A stretch of 64,000 nucleotides of DNA. It comes from Pseudomonas fluorescens (GTDB lineage: Bacteria > Pseudomonadota > Gammaproteobacteria > Pseudomonadales > Pseudomonadaceae). The notes under the pieces were generated by a model. The model worked only from the letters and a program-made list of their open reading frames with translations, was not told where the DNA came from and did no database searches. The stretch lies in the NCBI RefSeq assembly GCF_002022275.1, contig NZ_MSDF01000027.1:1-64000 (forward strand), given 5' to 3'. Made by a program: the position numbers and the translations under genes. This document shows positions 26,765-35,412 of the stretch, piece after piece (the stretch's first letter is position 1; each line of letters starts with the position of its first letter).

Positions 26765-27976
26765 ATGCTTCAACTTGATTTCTATTCCACGCTGGTCGCC
26801 GCTTCCCTGGTGCTGTTGCTCGGGCGTTGGCTGGTGGCCCGAATCGACTTTTTACGCACCTACAGTATTCCGGAACCGGTAGCCGGTGGCTTGCTGGTTG
26901 CCGCGTTGTTGTTGGCATTGCGCGGGCTGGCGGGTATTGAGGTTCGGTTCGATGGGTCATTGCAGGCGCCGTTAATGTTGGCGTTTTTCGCCACCATCGG
27001 CCTGAATGCTGATTTTGCCAGCCTGAAAAAAGGCGGGCGTGTACTGGGGATATTTCTGCTAGTGGTGACGGGCCTGCTGCTGGTGCAAAACGCCATGGGC
27101 ATTGCACTGGCAACAGCGTTGGGGCTCGACCCGTTGATGGGCTTGCTGGCCGGCTCTGTCACGTTGTCGGGCGGGCACGGCACCGGGGCTGCGTGGGCGG
27201 CGGTGTTCAGCGAAAAATATGGTGTGGCCTCGGCCAGTGAACTGGCGATTGCCTCGGCAACCTTTGGTCTGGTGCTGGGCGGTTTGATTGGTGGCCCTGT
27301 GGCGCGCCTGCTGATCAAACGGGTCCAGGTGCCAGGCGTCGAGCACGCACAGCCGCGCCTGCCCAAAGGGTTTGAGCAACCCCACCAGGAACGCATGATC
27401 ACCTCGTTCTCGTTTATCGAAACCCTGGCGCTGCTGGCGATCAGCCTGCAAGTCGGCAGCTTTCTGAGCGGCTTCATTCAAGGCACCGCATTCGAGTTAC
27501 CGACCTTTGTCTGTGTGCTGTTTGTCGGCGTGGTGCTGCGTAATGGTTTGTCGGCGCTGGGTTGGCACCAGGTGTTCGAGCGTGAAGTGTCGCTGCTGGG
27601 CAATGTCAGCTTGTCGTTGTTCCTGGCAATTGCGCTGATGTCACTCAAACTGTGGGATTTGGCGGCCCTGGCCTTGCCTATTGTCATTCTGCTGGCGGCA
27701 CAAGCGTTACTGATGGCCCTGTTCGCGATTTTCGTCACCTTCCGGGTCATGGGCAGCAACTACGATGCGGCGGTGCTGGCGGCAGGGCACTGCGGCTTCG
27801 GGTTGGGGGCCACGCCCACCGCCATTGCGAATATGCAGGCGGTGACGCAACGGTTCGGCCCTTCGCAGATCGCCTTTCTGGTGGTGCCGATGGTGGGCGC
27901 GTTTTTCATCGACATCACCAACGCGGTGGTGATCAAGTTGTACCTGGCGCTGCCATTTCTTGGCAGTACAGGTTGA
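26765..27976 (+). CDS. gltS: Sodium/glutamate symporter
   Basis: A 403-residue inner-membrane carrier that imports glutamate with Na+. It has about ten hydrophobic segments with the two inverted family motifs: SIPEPVAGGLL...and GSVTLSGGHGTGAAWA in the first half, and GHCGFGLGATPTAIANM in the second. The length matches E. coli GltS (401). It lies alone after the tRNA cluster and is convergent with a MocR gene 37 bases away. Confidence 0.95.
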   Translation: MLQLDFYSTLVAASLVLLLGRWLVARIDFLRTYSIPEPVAGGLLVAALLLALRGLAGIEVRFDGSLQAPLMLAFFATIGLNADFASLKKGGRVLGIFLLVVTGLLLVQNAMGIALATALGLDPLMGLLAGSVTLSGGHGTGAAWAAVFSEKYGVASASELAIASATFGLVLGGLIGGPVARLLIKRVQVPGVEHAQPRLPKGFEQPHQERMITSFSFIETLALLAISLQVGSFLSGFIQGTAFELPTFVCVLFVGVVLRNGLSALGWHQVFEREVSLLGNVSLSLFLAIALMSLKLWDLAALALPIVILLAAQALLMALFAIFVTFRVMGSNYDAAVLAAGHCGFGLGATPTAIANMQAVTQRFGPSQIAFLVVPMVGAFFIDITNAVVIKLYLALPFLGSTG

Positions 27977-28013
27977 GCGAAACCTTGGCAGGCTGTTTTC
28001 TTCAAGGAAAATT

Positions 28014-29495
28014 TCAACACTGACTCAGCGCCCGTGCCAAGCGTTGCGTGGCTGTTCGGATCTCCTCCCGGTCCAGCGAAGCAAACCCCAGCCGCAAGGC
28101 ATTTTCCGGCAACCCCATGGGCGAAAACTGCCGCGCGCTGCGCACCACCACGCCGTGGTCCAACGCGCGGTTTACCCACTGATCCACATTCGTTTCATCC
28201 TGTAAACGTACCCAAAGCGCCAGGCCGCCCTCCGGCTCACGTACGTGGATACGTTCGCCGAAGGCCTCGTGCAGGCAACCCTGCATGACTTCGCGCCGCG
28301 CCGCGTATTCCTTTGACACCCGGCGCAGGTGTTTCTTCAGTTCGCCGTCATTGATCAGGTCAGCCAGCATTTTCTGCGCGACGGCATCGGTGTCGCCGAC
28401 GATCAGCGCGGCGTTGCCTTGCAGGGCTTCGATCACATCCGTGGGAGCCACTATATAGCTGCAACGAAAGGTCGAACCCAGTGCCTTGGACAATGAGCCG
28501 ATATACACCACATGCCGCTGCGCATTATCACTGGCCAACGGCAGGTAAGGTCGTCCGTTAAAGTGATATTCGTGGTCGTAGTCTTCCTCGATCACACAGA
28601 AGTTATGCAACGCCGCCAACGCCAGCAGGTGCTGCCGACGCGCCGCATGCAGGCTCACGGTGGTGGGGAATTGGTGGTGCGGTGTGAGGTAGATCATCCG
28701 CACGTCATGTGTGCGGCATAACTGTTCAATGTGGTCCGTGCGGCAGCCTTCCTCATCTATGTCGACGGTGACCAGTTGCGCGCCCAGCCTGCGGAAAATC
28801 TCCCAGGCCGGCGGGTAGCTCAGGCGCTCTACCAGCACCACATCGCCGGGTTGGATCAGCAGGCTAGCCGTCAGGAACAACGACACCTGGGTGCCTGGGG
28901 TCAGGCAGATATTTTCCGCGCTGACTGCCAGCCCACGGTTACTGCGCAGCATCTCGGCCAGCGCGCAGCGCAATTCATGGCCGGTGCCTTCACTGCCGTA
29001 GCGCACGGTATTGGAGGCAAAGCTATTGCGCAGGGCGTTGCGGTAGTAGCGATGCAACACGGCTTGCGGCAGCAGGCGGTGGTCGCATGCGCCGTTGTCG
29101 AAAAACAGCGCGTCATGCCGATGCTGCAGGGCGATTACTTGGGCGTTCTGAGTGAAATACGGAACCACCGCCGGCTCAAGGATTCGCGGTGCAAAGGATT
29201 GCTGCGCACGACTGGGCGCAGGCTTGGCGGCCAATTGCGTATTAACGAACGTCCCACGGCGCGGCTCGCTGATCAGCCAGCCTTTGGTCAGGGCTTCTTC
29301 GTAGGCAAGGATCACTGTCTTGCGATTGACGTCGAGCAATTGCGCCATTTCCCGCGTCCCCGGCAGCATCGTGCCCGGCGGTAGCCGCCCTTCAGTAATC
29401 GCGGCGACCAAACCTTCGGTGATTTTGCGGTAGGAGGCCTGAGGTACGCCTTCATCAAGTTTGAGCAGGGGGCGCCACTTTCGCATCTGGACCAT
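28014..29495 (-). CDS. MocR/PdxR-type regulator (GntR HTH plus aminotransferase-like domain)
   Basis: A 493-residue protein. The N-terminal winged helix spans about 18-85 (LPPGTMLPGTREMAQLL, VNRKTVILAYEEALTKGW, RRGTFV). The fold-type I PLP domain spans about 125-490 with EEDYDHEY (303-310) and the PLP lysine K337 in GSLSKAL. It is divergent from the ferredoxin-reductase-M24 fusion gene with only 77 bases between, so that gene is its probable target. The effector would be expected to be an amine, amino acid or PLP. Confidence 0.88.
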   Translation of the reverse strand: MVQMRKWRPLLKLDEGVPQASYRKITEGLVAAITEGRLPPGTMLPGTREMAQLLDVNRKTVILAYEEALTKGWLISEPRRGTFVNTQLAAKPAPSRAQQSFAPRILEPAVVPYFTQNAQVIALQHRHDALFFDNGACDHRLLPQAVLHRYYRNALRNSFASNTVRYGSEGTGHELRCALAEMLRSNRGLAVSAENICLTPGTQVSLFLTASLLIQPGDVVLVERLSYPPAWEIFRRLGAQLVTVDIDEEGCRTDHIEQLCRTHDVRMIYLTPHHQFPTTVSLHAARRQHLLALAALHNFCVIEEDYDHEYHFNGRPYLPLASDNAQRHVVYIGSLSKALGSTFRCSYIVAPTDVIEALQGNAALIVGDTDAVAQKMLADLINDGELKKHLRRVSKEYAARREVMQGCLHEAFGERIHVREPEGGLALWVRLQDETNVDQWVNRALDHGVVVRSARQFSPMGLPENALRLGFASLDREEIRTATQRLARALSQC

Positions 29496-29509
29496 CTGAA
29501 GTATCCAAA

Positions 29510-29533
29510 ACTGGAGGTTCTAATGGGCCCAGT
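29510..29533. promoter_or_regulatory. Candidate MocR operator in the divergent promoter region
   Basis: ACTGG at 29510-29514 and CCAGT at 29529-29533 are inverted, with AT-containing sequence between. CTGG half-sites are common in reported MocR operators. The site lies centrally in the 77-base space between the regulator and the fusion gene. It was matched by eye only. Confidence 0.35.
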
Positions 29534-29572
29534 CTAGCGCAACAATCAGGCCTCACTCACCCTGAGGTCTTT

Positions 29573-31228
29573 ATGAACCCACGCCACGTAATCGAACTCT
29601 CCCCCTCGGGCACCACCTTTGAGGCCGGTGACGAATTGTTGCTGGATGCAATGCTTGCCAGCGGCCTGCCCGTGCCGTTCTCCTGCCGGCGCGGGGCGTG
29701 TGGTTCGTGCAAGGTCGTGGTTACGCAGGGAGCGTACCGGGCCAAACAACTTGCGCCGGGCGCACCGGCCCCCAGCTATCCGCTGGCCGCGAATGAAATG
29801 CTGTTGTGCCAGAGCCACGCCTGCGCCGACATGTGCCTGGAGATCCCCGGCTGGTCGCTGGACACGCCCGCGCTGGCCGTCGAGGCGACAGTGCTGAGCA
29901 AGCGCGCACTGAGCCCGGACATCATCGAGTTGATCGTGATGCCGGATATGCCATTGGCGGCGCGGGCGGGCCAGTACCTCAAGTTCCGCCTGGTCGACGG
30001 CGACTCCCGTTGCTTCTCGATCGCCAACCTGCCGGCCGACGGCGATGGGCGCCTGGTGTTTCAGATTCGCCAAGTGCGTGGCGGACTGTTTTCCGAGACT
30101 CTTTTGGGCAGCCTTGAAGCGGGTGATCTGTTGCAATTGGAAGGGCCTTTTGGTGCCTGCACCTGGCAGGACGATGACGCTGCGCCTGTCGTCCTGTTCG
30201 CCACAGGCACCGGCTACGCGGGCATCAAGCCGATCCTGCTGACCGCCTTGAAGCGTGATGTAGAGGTGACGTTTTACTGGGGTGGCGCCCAGGCGGGCGA
30301 CTTTTACGACCGCGAATTCCTCGATCAATCGGTCCTCGGCCACCCGCGCTTTCACTGGCACCCGGTACTGGCATCGCAGGGCAGGGTGCAGGAAGTTGCG
30401 CTGAGCCATGGGCACACCTGGGCAGCGGCCCAGGTGTACGCCTGCGGTAACGGCATGATGATTAGCCAGACGCGCGCGGATTGCCTGGCGGCGGGCCTGC
30501 CGAGCCACCGTTTTGTCGCCGAAGCCTTTGTGCCCAGCGGCCAGTCGGGTGTCGATACGCTGCTCGGTTCACTGGATGAAACCTGGGAAAAAGTCGGCCC
30601 CCGGTATTCTCTGGACGGCATGCTCGCCGCCCGTGAAAAAACCGTGCGCGCGCTCGCGGCGATTGCCAGCCAACTCAAGGTCGGCATGACCACCGGCGCA
30701 GCCCTGGAAATGGCCAGCCAACAGCTGCAGGCCATGGGCGCATCGCACACCTGGCACCCGACCTACATCCGTTTTGGCGACGACACGGTGCGCCCGTCCC
30801 GAGAAGGAATTGACCCGCTGCGCACGCTGCGTCCCAGTGACATTGTGGTGGTCGACCTTGGCCCGGTGTGGGACGGTTACGAGGGAGATTACGGCGACAC
30901 TTTCATCTTCGGCGAGGCGCCGTTGCACCTGGATTGCCGCAAAGCGTTGCATGAAGTGTTCGATGAAACCCGCGACGCCTGGCTGCGCGGCATGACCGGC
31001 TGCGAGCTGTACGACTTTGCCGAGGACCGCGCCGTGTCGAAGGGCTGGCGCTTATCACGCAACCTGGCCGGCCACCGCATTGCGGACTTTCCCCATGCGC
31101 TGTTCGGGGACACGGAGCTGGCTGAACTCGAAATCACGCCCAGCGAAATGGTGTGGGTGCTGGAGGTCCAGCTCTGCCACCCAACATTACCCATTGGCGG
31201 TTTTTTCGAAGACATCCTGATGCGATGA
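29573..31228 (+). CDS. Ferredoxin-reductase fused to an M24 metallohydrolase domain
   Basis: A 551-residue protein with three parts. Residues 1-95 form a plant-type 2Fe-2S domain with C38, C43, C46 and C79 (CRRGACGSC...LLCQ). Residues about 100-325 are a FAD/NAD(P) reductase, with RCFSIAN (146-152), GTGYAGIKP (212-220), YACGNGMM (289-296) and the usual end VAEAF (315-319). Residues about 345-551 match the M24 'pita-bread' fold (Xaa-Pro peptidase, creatinase, DddP), with the five metal ligands in order: D428, D439 (spacing 11, as in methionine aminopeptidase), H501, E531 and E546. The frame is unbroken with one start and one stop, so this is a true fusion and not adjacent genes. The reaction is unknown. 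Electron transfer to, or oxidation before, an M24-type cleavage is inference. A MocR regulator is divergent, which hints at an amino-compound substrate. Confidence 0.85.
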   Translation: MNPRHVIELSPSGTTFEAGDELLLDAMLASGLPVPFSCRRGACGSCKVVVTQGAYRAKQLAPGAPAPSYPLAANEMLLCQSHACADMCLEIPGWSLDTPALAVEATVLSKRALSPDIIELIVMPDMPLAARAGQYLKFRLVDGDSRCFSIANLPADGDGRLVFQIRQVRGGLFSETLLGSLEAGDLLQLEGPFGACTWQDDDAAPVVLFATGTGYAGIKPILLTALKRDVEVTFYWGGAQAGDFYDREFLDQSVLGHPRFHWHPVLASQGRVQEVALSHGHTWAAAQVYACGNGMMISQTRADCLAAGLPSHRFVAEAFVPSGQSGVDTLLGSLDETWEKVGPRYSLDGMLAAREKTVRALAAIASQLKVGMTTGAALEMASQQLQAMGASHTWHPTYIRFGDDTVRPSREGIDPLRTLRPSDIVVVDLGPVWDGYEGDYGDTFIFGEAPLHLDCRKALHEVFDETRDAWLRGMTGCELYDFAEDRAVSKGWRLSRNLAGHRIADFPHALFGDTELAELEITPSEMVWVLEVQLCHPTLPIGGFFEDILMR

Positions 31229-31249
31229 GCCCGCCATTGCGGCGGGCTC
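31227..31249. terminator. Hairpin between convergent genes
   Basis: GAGCCCGCC (31227-31235) and its complement GGCGGGCTC (31241-31249) form a 9-bp stem that begins at the fusion gene's stop codon. T-runs are weak on both sides. The position between two convergent stops supports a shared terminator. Confidence 0.6.
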
Positions 31250-31257
31250 AAAGGGCG

Positions 31258-32997
31258 TCAGAGCTTCGGCAACTGCCCGACGCGGCCCATCATTTCAGTG
31301 ACAATCTGCAGGTCCAGGAGGAACTGGCCGACGGTCTTGAACTCACCGTCGGTGTGACCGGTGTACTTCTCTTCCGGACGCGCCAGGCCGAATTGCACAC
31401 CGTTGGGCAGCTCATGCACGGAGGTCGCGCCGGCGGAGGTGCCGAATTTGTGCTCCATGCCGAGGTTTTCAGTGGCGACGGCCAGTAGGGCCTTCACCCA
31501 TTCGCCTTCCGGGTTGCGGTACATCGGCGCGGCTATCGAGTAGGTGAAGCTCACTTTCACTTTGGACTGCTTGTCCCAGGCGCTGAGCTTGTCGGCTATT
31601 TCAGCCTTGAGTTTTTCCGGCGACTTGCCCTTCGGTACACGCAGGTTCACTGCCAGTTTGAAGGCTTTGGCATCCTGGCCGACGAAGGTCAGCGAGGTGG
31701 TCAGCGGCCCCATGAAATCATCGGCGAAGCCCACGCCCAACTTGCCGCCCAGGTAATCCAGGCCCCAGTTGTCGGACGCATAACGCGCGGCGTCGGTGAT
31801 GTGGTTGTGCTTGAGGGCGATTTTGCCGTCGATGCTGTGGATCAGCTCGAGCATGCGCGCGACCGGGTTGACGCCCGATTGCGGCGCGGACGAGTGCGCA
31901 GACACGCCGGTGACCGTCAGCTTGACGTCTTTACCGACCACTGTGGCGGCGACTTCAAAATCGCCACCCTTGGCCTTGGCATACGCAGCACCGGCTTGCT
32001 CCAGGCTGGCAGCCAGTTCAGCCGGCTTGTCGCTGACCAGGGTCGCAACCGACACCGAAGGAATCTGGTTGGTCGCCATGCCACCAGTCATCGAAATGAT
32101 TTCCGCGCCTTTGCCGTCGCCCTTGCGCACCGGGAAAGTCGCCATGACGGTGCCGTAGCCTTTCTCGGCAATCACCACCGGGTAGCCGCCGTCCAGCGCC
32201 AGGTTGTATTGCGGCGTCGGGTTGTGTTCGAAGTAGTAGGGGATCGCGTCACCGGAGGTTTCTTCGGTGGTGTCCACCAGCAGCTTGAAGGTGCGCGCCA
32301 GTGGCAGCTTTTCTTCCTTGATCACTTTCATGGCGTACATGGCCACGACGATGCCGTTTTTGTCATCCTCGGTGCCACGGCCGTACATGCGGTCGCCGAT
32401 CAGCGTGACCTTGAACGGGTCGAGCTTGGTGCCGTCCTTGAGCACCCAGTTTTCCGGCGTCACTGGCACCACGTCGGCGTGGGCGTGGATGCCCACCACT
32501 TCGTCGCTGCTGCCTTCCAGGCTGATTTCGTAAACACGGTTATCGATGTTGCGGAAGTTCAGGTTGAAGGCCTTTGCCAGATCCTGGATCTTGCCGGCGA
32601 TCTTGAGGAATTCCGGGTTTTTGTACTGCGGCAGGCCATCCACGTTGAACGTCGGGATTTCCACCAGCTCGCGCAGGGTTTCAAGGGCGGCCTTGCCGTA
32701 TTTCACCCGCGTGTAAATGCCGAGCAGGCGATTGATTTCATTCTGCTGGTCGGCGCTCAGGGTTTTGTTGTCGAGAAAGGCGCTGATGGCCGGTCCCACG
32801 TCGGCAGTTTTACCCAGGTCGCCCTTGGCCAGGGTGCCGAGGAAACCCCGAAAATCAGTGACTGACGTTTCGCTGAAGCTCTTCAGAATGGCTGCGCTTT
32901 GTTGCTCGGTGATATTGGCAAAAGCAGGGCTGGCGACAGCCGACAGGCTGGCGGCGAACAGCGTGGCCGCCACGATTTTTTTCAGTGGAAAGTGCAT
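31258..32997 (-). CDS. Periplasmic M20 family dipeptidase
   Basis: A 579-residue zinc dipeptidase of the PepV/M20 type. An N-terminal signal peptide ends near A27 (ASPAFA), so it acts in the periplasm. The metal and catalytic residues are H173 and D175 (HAHAD), D211 (GTEDDKNG), the E245/E246 pair (TTEETSG) and a C-terminal histidine (GHTDGEF). A lid domain fills about 280-430. It is longer than cytosolic PepV (about 470) because of an N-terminal region of some 110 residues. It is convergent with the M24 fusion gene and likely serves peptide scavenging. Confidence 0.88.
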   Translation of the reverse strand: MHFPLKKIVAATLFAASLSAVASPAFANITEQQSAAILKSFSETSVTDFRGFLGTLAKGDLGKTADVGPAISAFLDNKTLSADQQNEINRLLGIYTRVKYGKAALETLRELVEIPTFNVDGLPQYKNPEFLKIAGKIQDLAKAFNLNFRNIDNRVYEISLEGSSDEVVGIHAHADVVPVTPENWVLKDGTKLDPFKVTLIGDRMYGRGTEDDKNGIVVAMYAMKVIKEEKLPLARTFKLLVDTTEETSGDAIPYYFEHNPTPQYNLALDGGYPVVIAEKGYGTVMATFPVRKGDGKGAEIISMTGGMATNQIPSVSVATLVSDKPAELAASLEQAGAAYAKAKGGDFEVAATVVGKDVKLTVTGVSAHSSAPQSGVNPVARMLELIHSIDGKIALKHNHITDAARYASDNWGLDYLGGKLGVGFADDFMGPLTTSLTFVGQDAKAFKLAVNLRVPKGKSPEKLKAEIADKLSAWDKQSKVKVSFTYSIAAPMYRNPEGEWVKALLAVATENLGMEHKFGTSAGATSVHELPNGVQFGLARPEEKYTGHTDGEFKTVGQFLLDLQIVTEMMGRVGQLPKL

Positions 32998-33148
32998 GGG
33001 TAGAGCATTCCTTTGCAGGTCGTGAGTAAGAGGTTTCTGATCGATCTGTCAGAAACATTTTCACACACTACCATCACCAAGCTCGGGATTGGGAGACTTG
33101 GATGTGGGAAATGTCGTACTCAAATGCCAAGAGCGCAGAGATTCAAAT

Positions 33149-33251
33149 GTGGGAGCGGCGGTGCGACGATTCGACTTGCCCGCGATGGCGGTATGTCAGC
33201 CGACTCTTGCGGTGGCTGATGCACTGCTATCGCGGGCAAGCCCGCTCCCAC
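33149..33251. repeat. REP-type inverted repeat ('GTGGGAGCGG...CCCGCTCCCAC')
   Basis: The unit at 33149-33190 and the complementary unit at 33226-33251 face each other. The first arm carries an extra insert (GGCGGTGCGACGATTCGA), so the pair is degenerate. It occupies most of the 32998-33282 gap between two minus-strand genes, and no promoter was resolved there. Confidence 0.75.
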
Positions 33252-33282
33252 AGGGTTTCCAATGGGCTTTTTGATCCGGGTT

Positions 33283-34500
33283 TCAAGGCTTGCCGGGATG
33301 TGGCTCCGGGTACTGCGCCGCTACATCCAATGCCTTGGCATACGGCCCGTCCCACAACTGCTCATGCAATTCCCCTACACGCTTGGCCATCGCCTCGCTG
33401 CGCATCACCACCTCCAGGTTGCGCGAGTTATCCAGGTAACCGCCCAGCCAGTTGCTGGTGCCCACCCACGCCACTTGCCCGTCGATTTCCAGGGTCTTGC
33501 TGTGGATCACCCGCGCATACGGGATAAACCCTTGCTTGGCCTCGGGCAGGGTGACGATCTTGACTTCGACGTTCGGCAGCACCGCGAGGCTCTTGAGGTA
33601 GGGCAGTTCCAGCGGGTCGGTATTCCAGTTCGACACCATCAGCTTGATCGACACGCCGCGTGCGGCGGCGGCGCGCACGGCGTTGTCGATCACCGCGTAG
33701 TAGGGGCGGGTTCTGTCAGGCCCATAGGACAGCGGCGCGTAGTCCAGCAGTTGTACGCGCACTTCTTTTTTCGCTTCGCCGAGCAGGCGCGGCAATTCCA
33801 GTTGTGAGTCGCCCACGCCCGGCGGGTTGTAGCGTTGCGGGCTGGCCACCAGATAATTGCCCGTTCGCGCAGGCGCCTGGCCTGCTGTCGGCAGAGGCAC
33901 GGGTTTGTTTTCGGTCAACGCCGCTTGCGCTTGCCAGTCCTGATCGAAGATCGCCTGCACTTGGCCAACCACGTTCGCGTCGCTGATGCGCAGCCCGGTT
34001 TCGTGGATATGTTCCAGCGAGCGCCAGTCGAAATTTTGGCTGCCGATAAACGCCTGCTCTGCATCCACCACCATGTATTTGGCATGGATGATCCCGCCGC
34101 TGAGTTGCCCGTAAGGCAGCACGCGGAAGGTCAGGTTGGGGATTGCGCGCAAGCGTTCCAGCGTAGAAGCTTCCGATAACTTGATGCCTTTTTCTTCCAG
34201 CAAAAAGCGAATCTTCACACCGCGTTTGCCGGCGGCCTCCAGGTGTTCGATCACCTTGTCCATCACTGAACCGGGGTGATCGGCGGCGTAGAACTGGCCG
34301 ATATCAATGCGGGTTTTCGCACCATCAAACAGTTCAATCCACACCGGGCCGGGCTGGCGCAAATCGGCGGTACTCAACTCAGTATCCACCGGCACGGTGT
34401 GCACCAGTTCAAACCCTGGAATTGAAAAGTCCGCCTGGGCCAGCGGACTGAGGAGAGAGGCGGCGAGGCCTGCGATACGCAATTTCATCGAGAGGGGCAT
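33283..34500 (-). CDS. Secreted phospholipase D-like protein with two HKD motifs
   Basis: About 405 residues from the ATG at 34500. Other in-frame starts are 34512 and 34488, and a TTG at 34527. The N-terminus is a signal peptide (LRIAGLAASLLSPLAQA). Two HKD motifs are present: IHAKYMVVD (H139, K141, D146) and IHSKTLEID (H333, K335, D340), each followed by a GSQNFDWR or GTSNW glycine/serine turn. Two HKD halves in one chain are the layout of active PLD-superfamily enzymes such as phosphodiesterases, nucleases or cardiolipin synthase-like enzymes. Export suggests action in the periplasm or outside. Substrate is unknown. It is flanked by repeats on both sides. Confidence 0.82.
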   Translation of the reverse strand: MPLSMKLRIAGLAASLLSPLAQADFSIPGFELVHTVPVDTELSTADLRQPGPVWIELFDGAKTRIDIGQFYAADHPGSVMDKVIEHLEAAGKRGVKIRFLLEEKGIKLSEASTLERLRAIPNLTFRVLPYGQLSGGIIHAKYMVVDAEQAFIGSQNFDWRSLEHIHETGLRISDANVVGQVQAIFDQDWQAQAALTENKPVPLPTAGQAPARTGNYLVASPQRYNPPGVGDSQLELPRLLGEAKKEVRVQLLDYAPLSYGPDRTRPYYAVIDNAVRAAAARGVSIKLMVSNWNTDPLELPYLKSLAVLPNVEVKIVTLPEAKQGFIPYARVIHSKTLEIDGQVAWVGTSNWLGGYLDNSRNLEVVMRSEAMAKRVGELHEQLWDGPYAKALDVAAQYPEPHPGKP

Positions 34501-34536
34501 GGGGCGTCTCATCGGGCAAAAAGACAAACAGAGTAT

Positions 34537-34728
34537 CTGTGGCGAGCGGGCTTGTTGTGGTGAGCGGGCTTCCTGTGGTGAGCGGGCTTGCCCCGCGTTG
34601 GAGTGCGAAGCGCTCCCAATTCAAACGACGCGGTGCAACTGATAAACCGCGTCGTCAGGTTTTAGGGCTGCTTCGCAGCCCAACGCGGGGCAAGCCCGCT
34701 CGCCACAGGAAGCCCGCTCACCACAGGG
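34537..34728. repeat. Compound repeat: three forward and two inverted GTGG(C/T)GAGCGGGCTT units
   Basis: Three tandem copies, 34537-34553, 34554-34571 and 34572-34601, run into CCCCGCGTTGG. The complementary arm begins at 34680 (CCAACGCGGGG) and carries two copies of the inverted unit to 34728. An inner hairpin AACGACGCGGT...ACCGCGTCGTC and a GGGCTGCTTCGCAGCCC hairpin lie between. It separates the PLD-like gene from the exbB end of the TonB operon. Confidence 0.85.
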
Positions 34729-34746
34729 GCGCGCCCGCCTCGAAGG

Positions 34747-35394
34747 TTAGGCCGTGCGGCTGTGCAGCGGCGCTGGCACCAGGTGCGGTACTTCGCTTTG
34801 CACACGGGCACCGGTGGCGGCGCGGATCAGCAGGATTTTCAGCTGATCATTGATGCGCTCCAGGCTGTCCTGGAAGAAGTTGTGGAACACCACGCAGAAC
34901 AGCGCAATGGCGATACCCAGGCCGGTCGCGAACAAGGCCGTACCGATACCACCGGAAATCTGCCCCGGGTCGGACACACCCGCCGTAGCCAGCGCCTTGA
35001 AGGTGTCGATGATGCCGAGGATCGTACCCAACAGGCCGAGCAGCGGCGCGGCAGTGGTGATGGTCTCGATGATCCACAGGCTGCGCGACAGCGGTGCACG
35101 GGTCTTCAGGTATTGGGTTTCGATCTCGTCATCCAAATCCTTGCGTGAACCGTGGGAGGCCTTCTGCGCGAGTACCGGCAACACCATGTTCAGCGGCAGG
35201 CTGTCGCGGCGGGTCAGGCTTTCAGGCAAGTCGCGTTCGCTGTGCACGTTGGCGCCCAGCACGTCGGTCAAGGCGCGCGCCTGACGGCGCACGTAGGCGA
35301 AGTAGATGCCCCGCTCGATGGCGATAAAGATGGCGATGGCCATCGCGGCGTACATCACATAGAAGGTGACGTCGTGAAGCAGGTTCATGTCCAT
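34747..35394 (-). CDS. exbB: ExbB-like TonB energising protein
   Basis: An inner-membrane proton-channel subunit of 215 residues with three TM helices in the MotA/TolQ/ExbB fold. Helix 1 is near the N-terminus (LLHDVTFYVMYAAMAIAIFIA), and the conserved GLLGTILGIIDTF and ISGGIGTALFATGLGIAIAL motifs form the pore helices. I start it at the ATG (MDMNLL) 18 bases after the receptor stop, with a GAGG site upstream. It is the last gene of the exbD-tonB-receptor-exbB operon. Confidence 0.93.
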   Translation of the reverse strand: MDMNLLHDVTFYVMYAAMAIAIFIAIERGIYFAYVRRQARALTDVLGANVHSERDLPESLTRRDSLPLNMVLPVLAQKASHGSRKDLDDEIETQYLKTRAPLSRSLWIIETITTAAPLLGLLGTILGIIDTFKALATAGVSDPGQISGGIGTALFATGLGIAIALFCVVFHNFFQDSLERINDQLKILLIRAATGARVQSEVPHLVPAPLHSRTA

Positions 35395-35412
35395 GATTCT
35401 CAAGCCTCGTGG

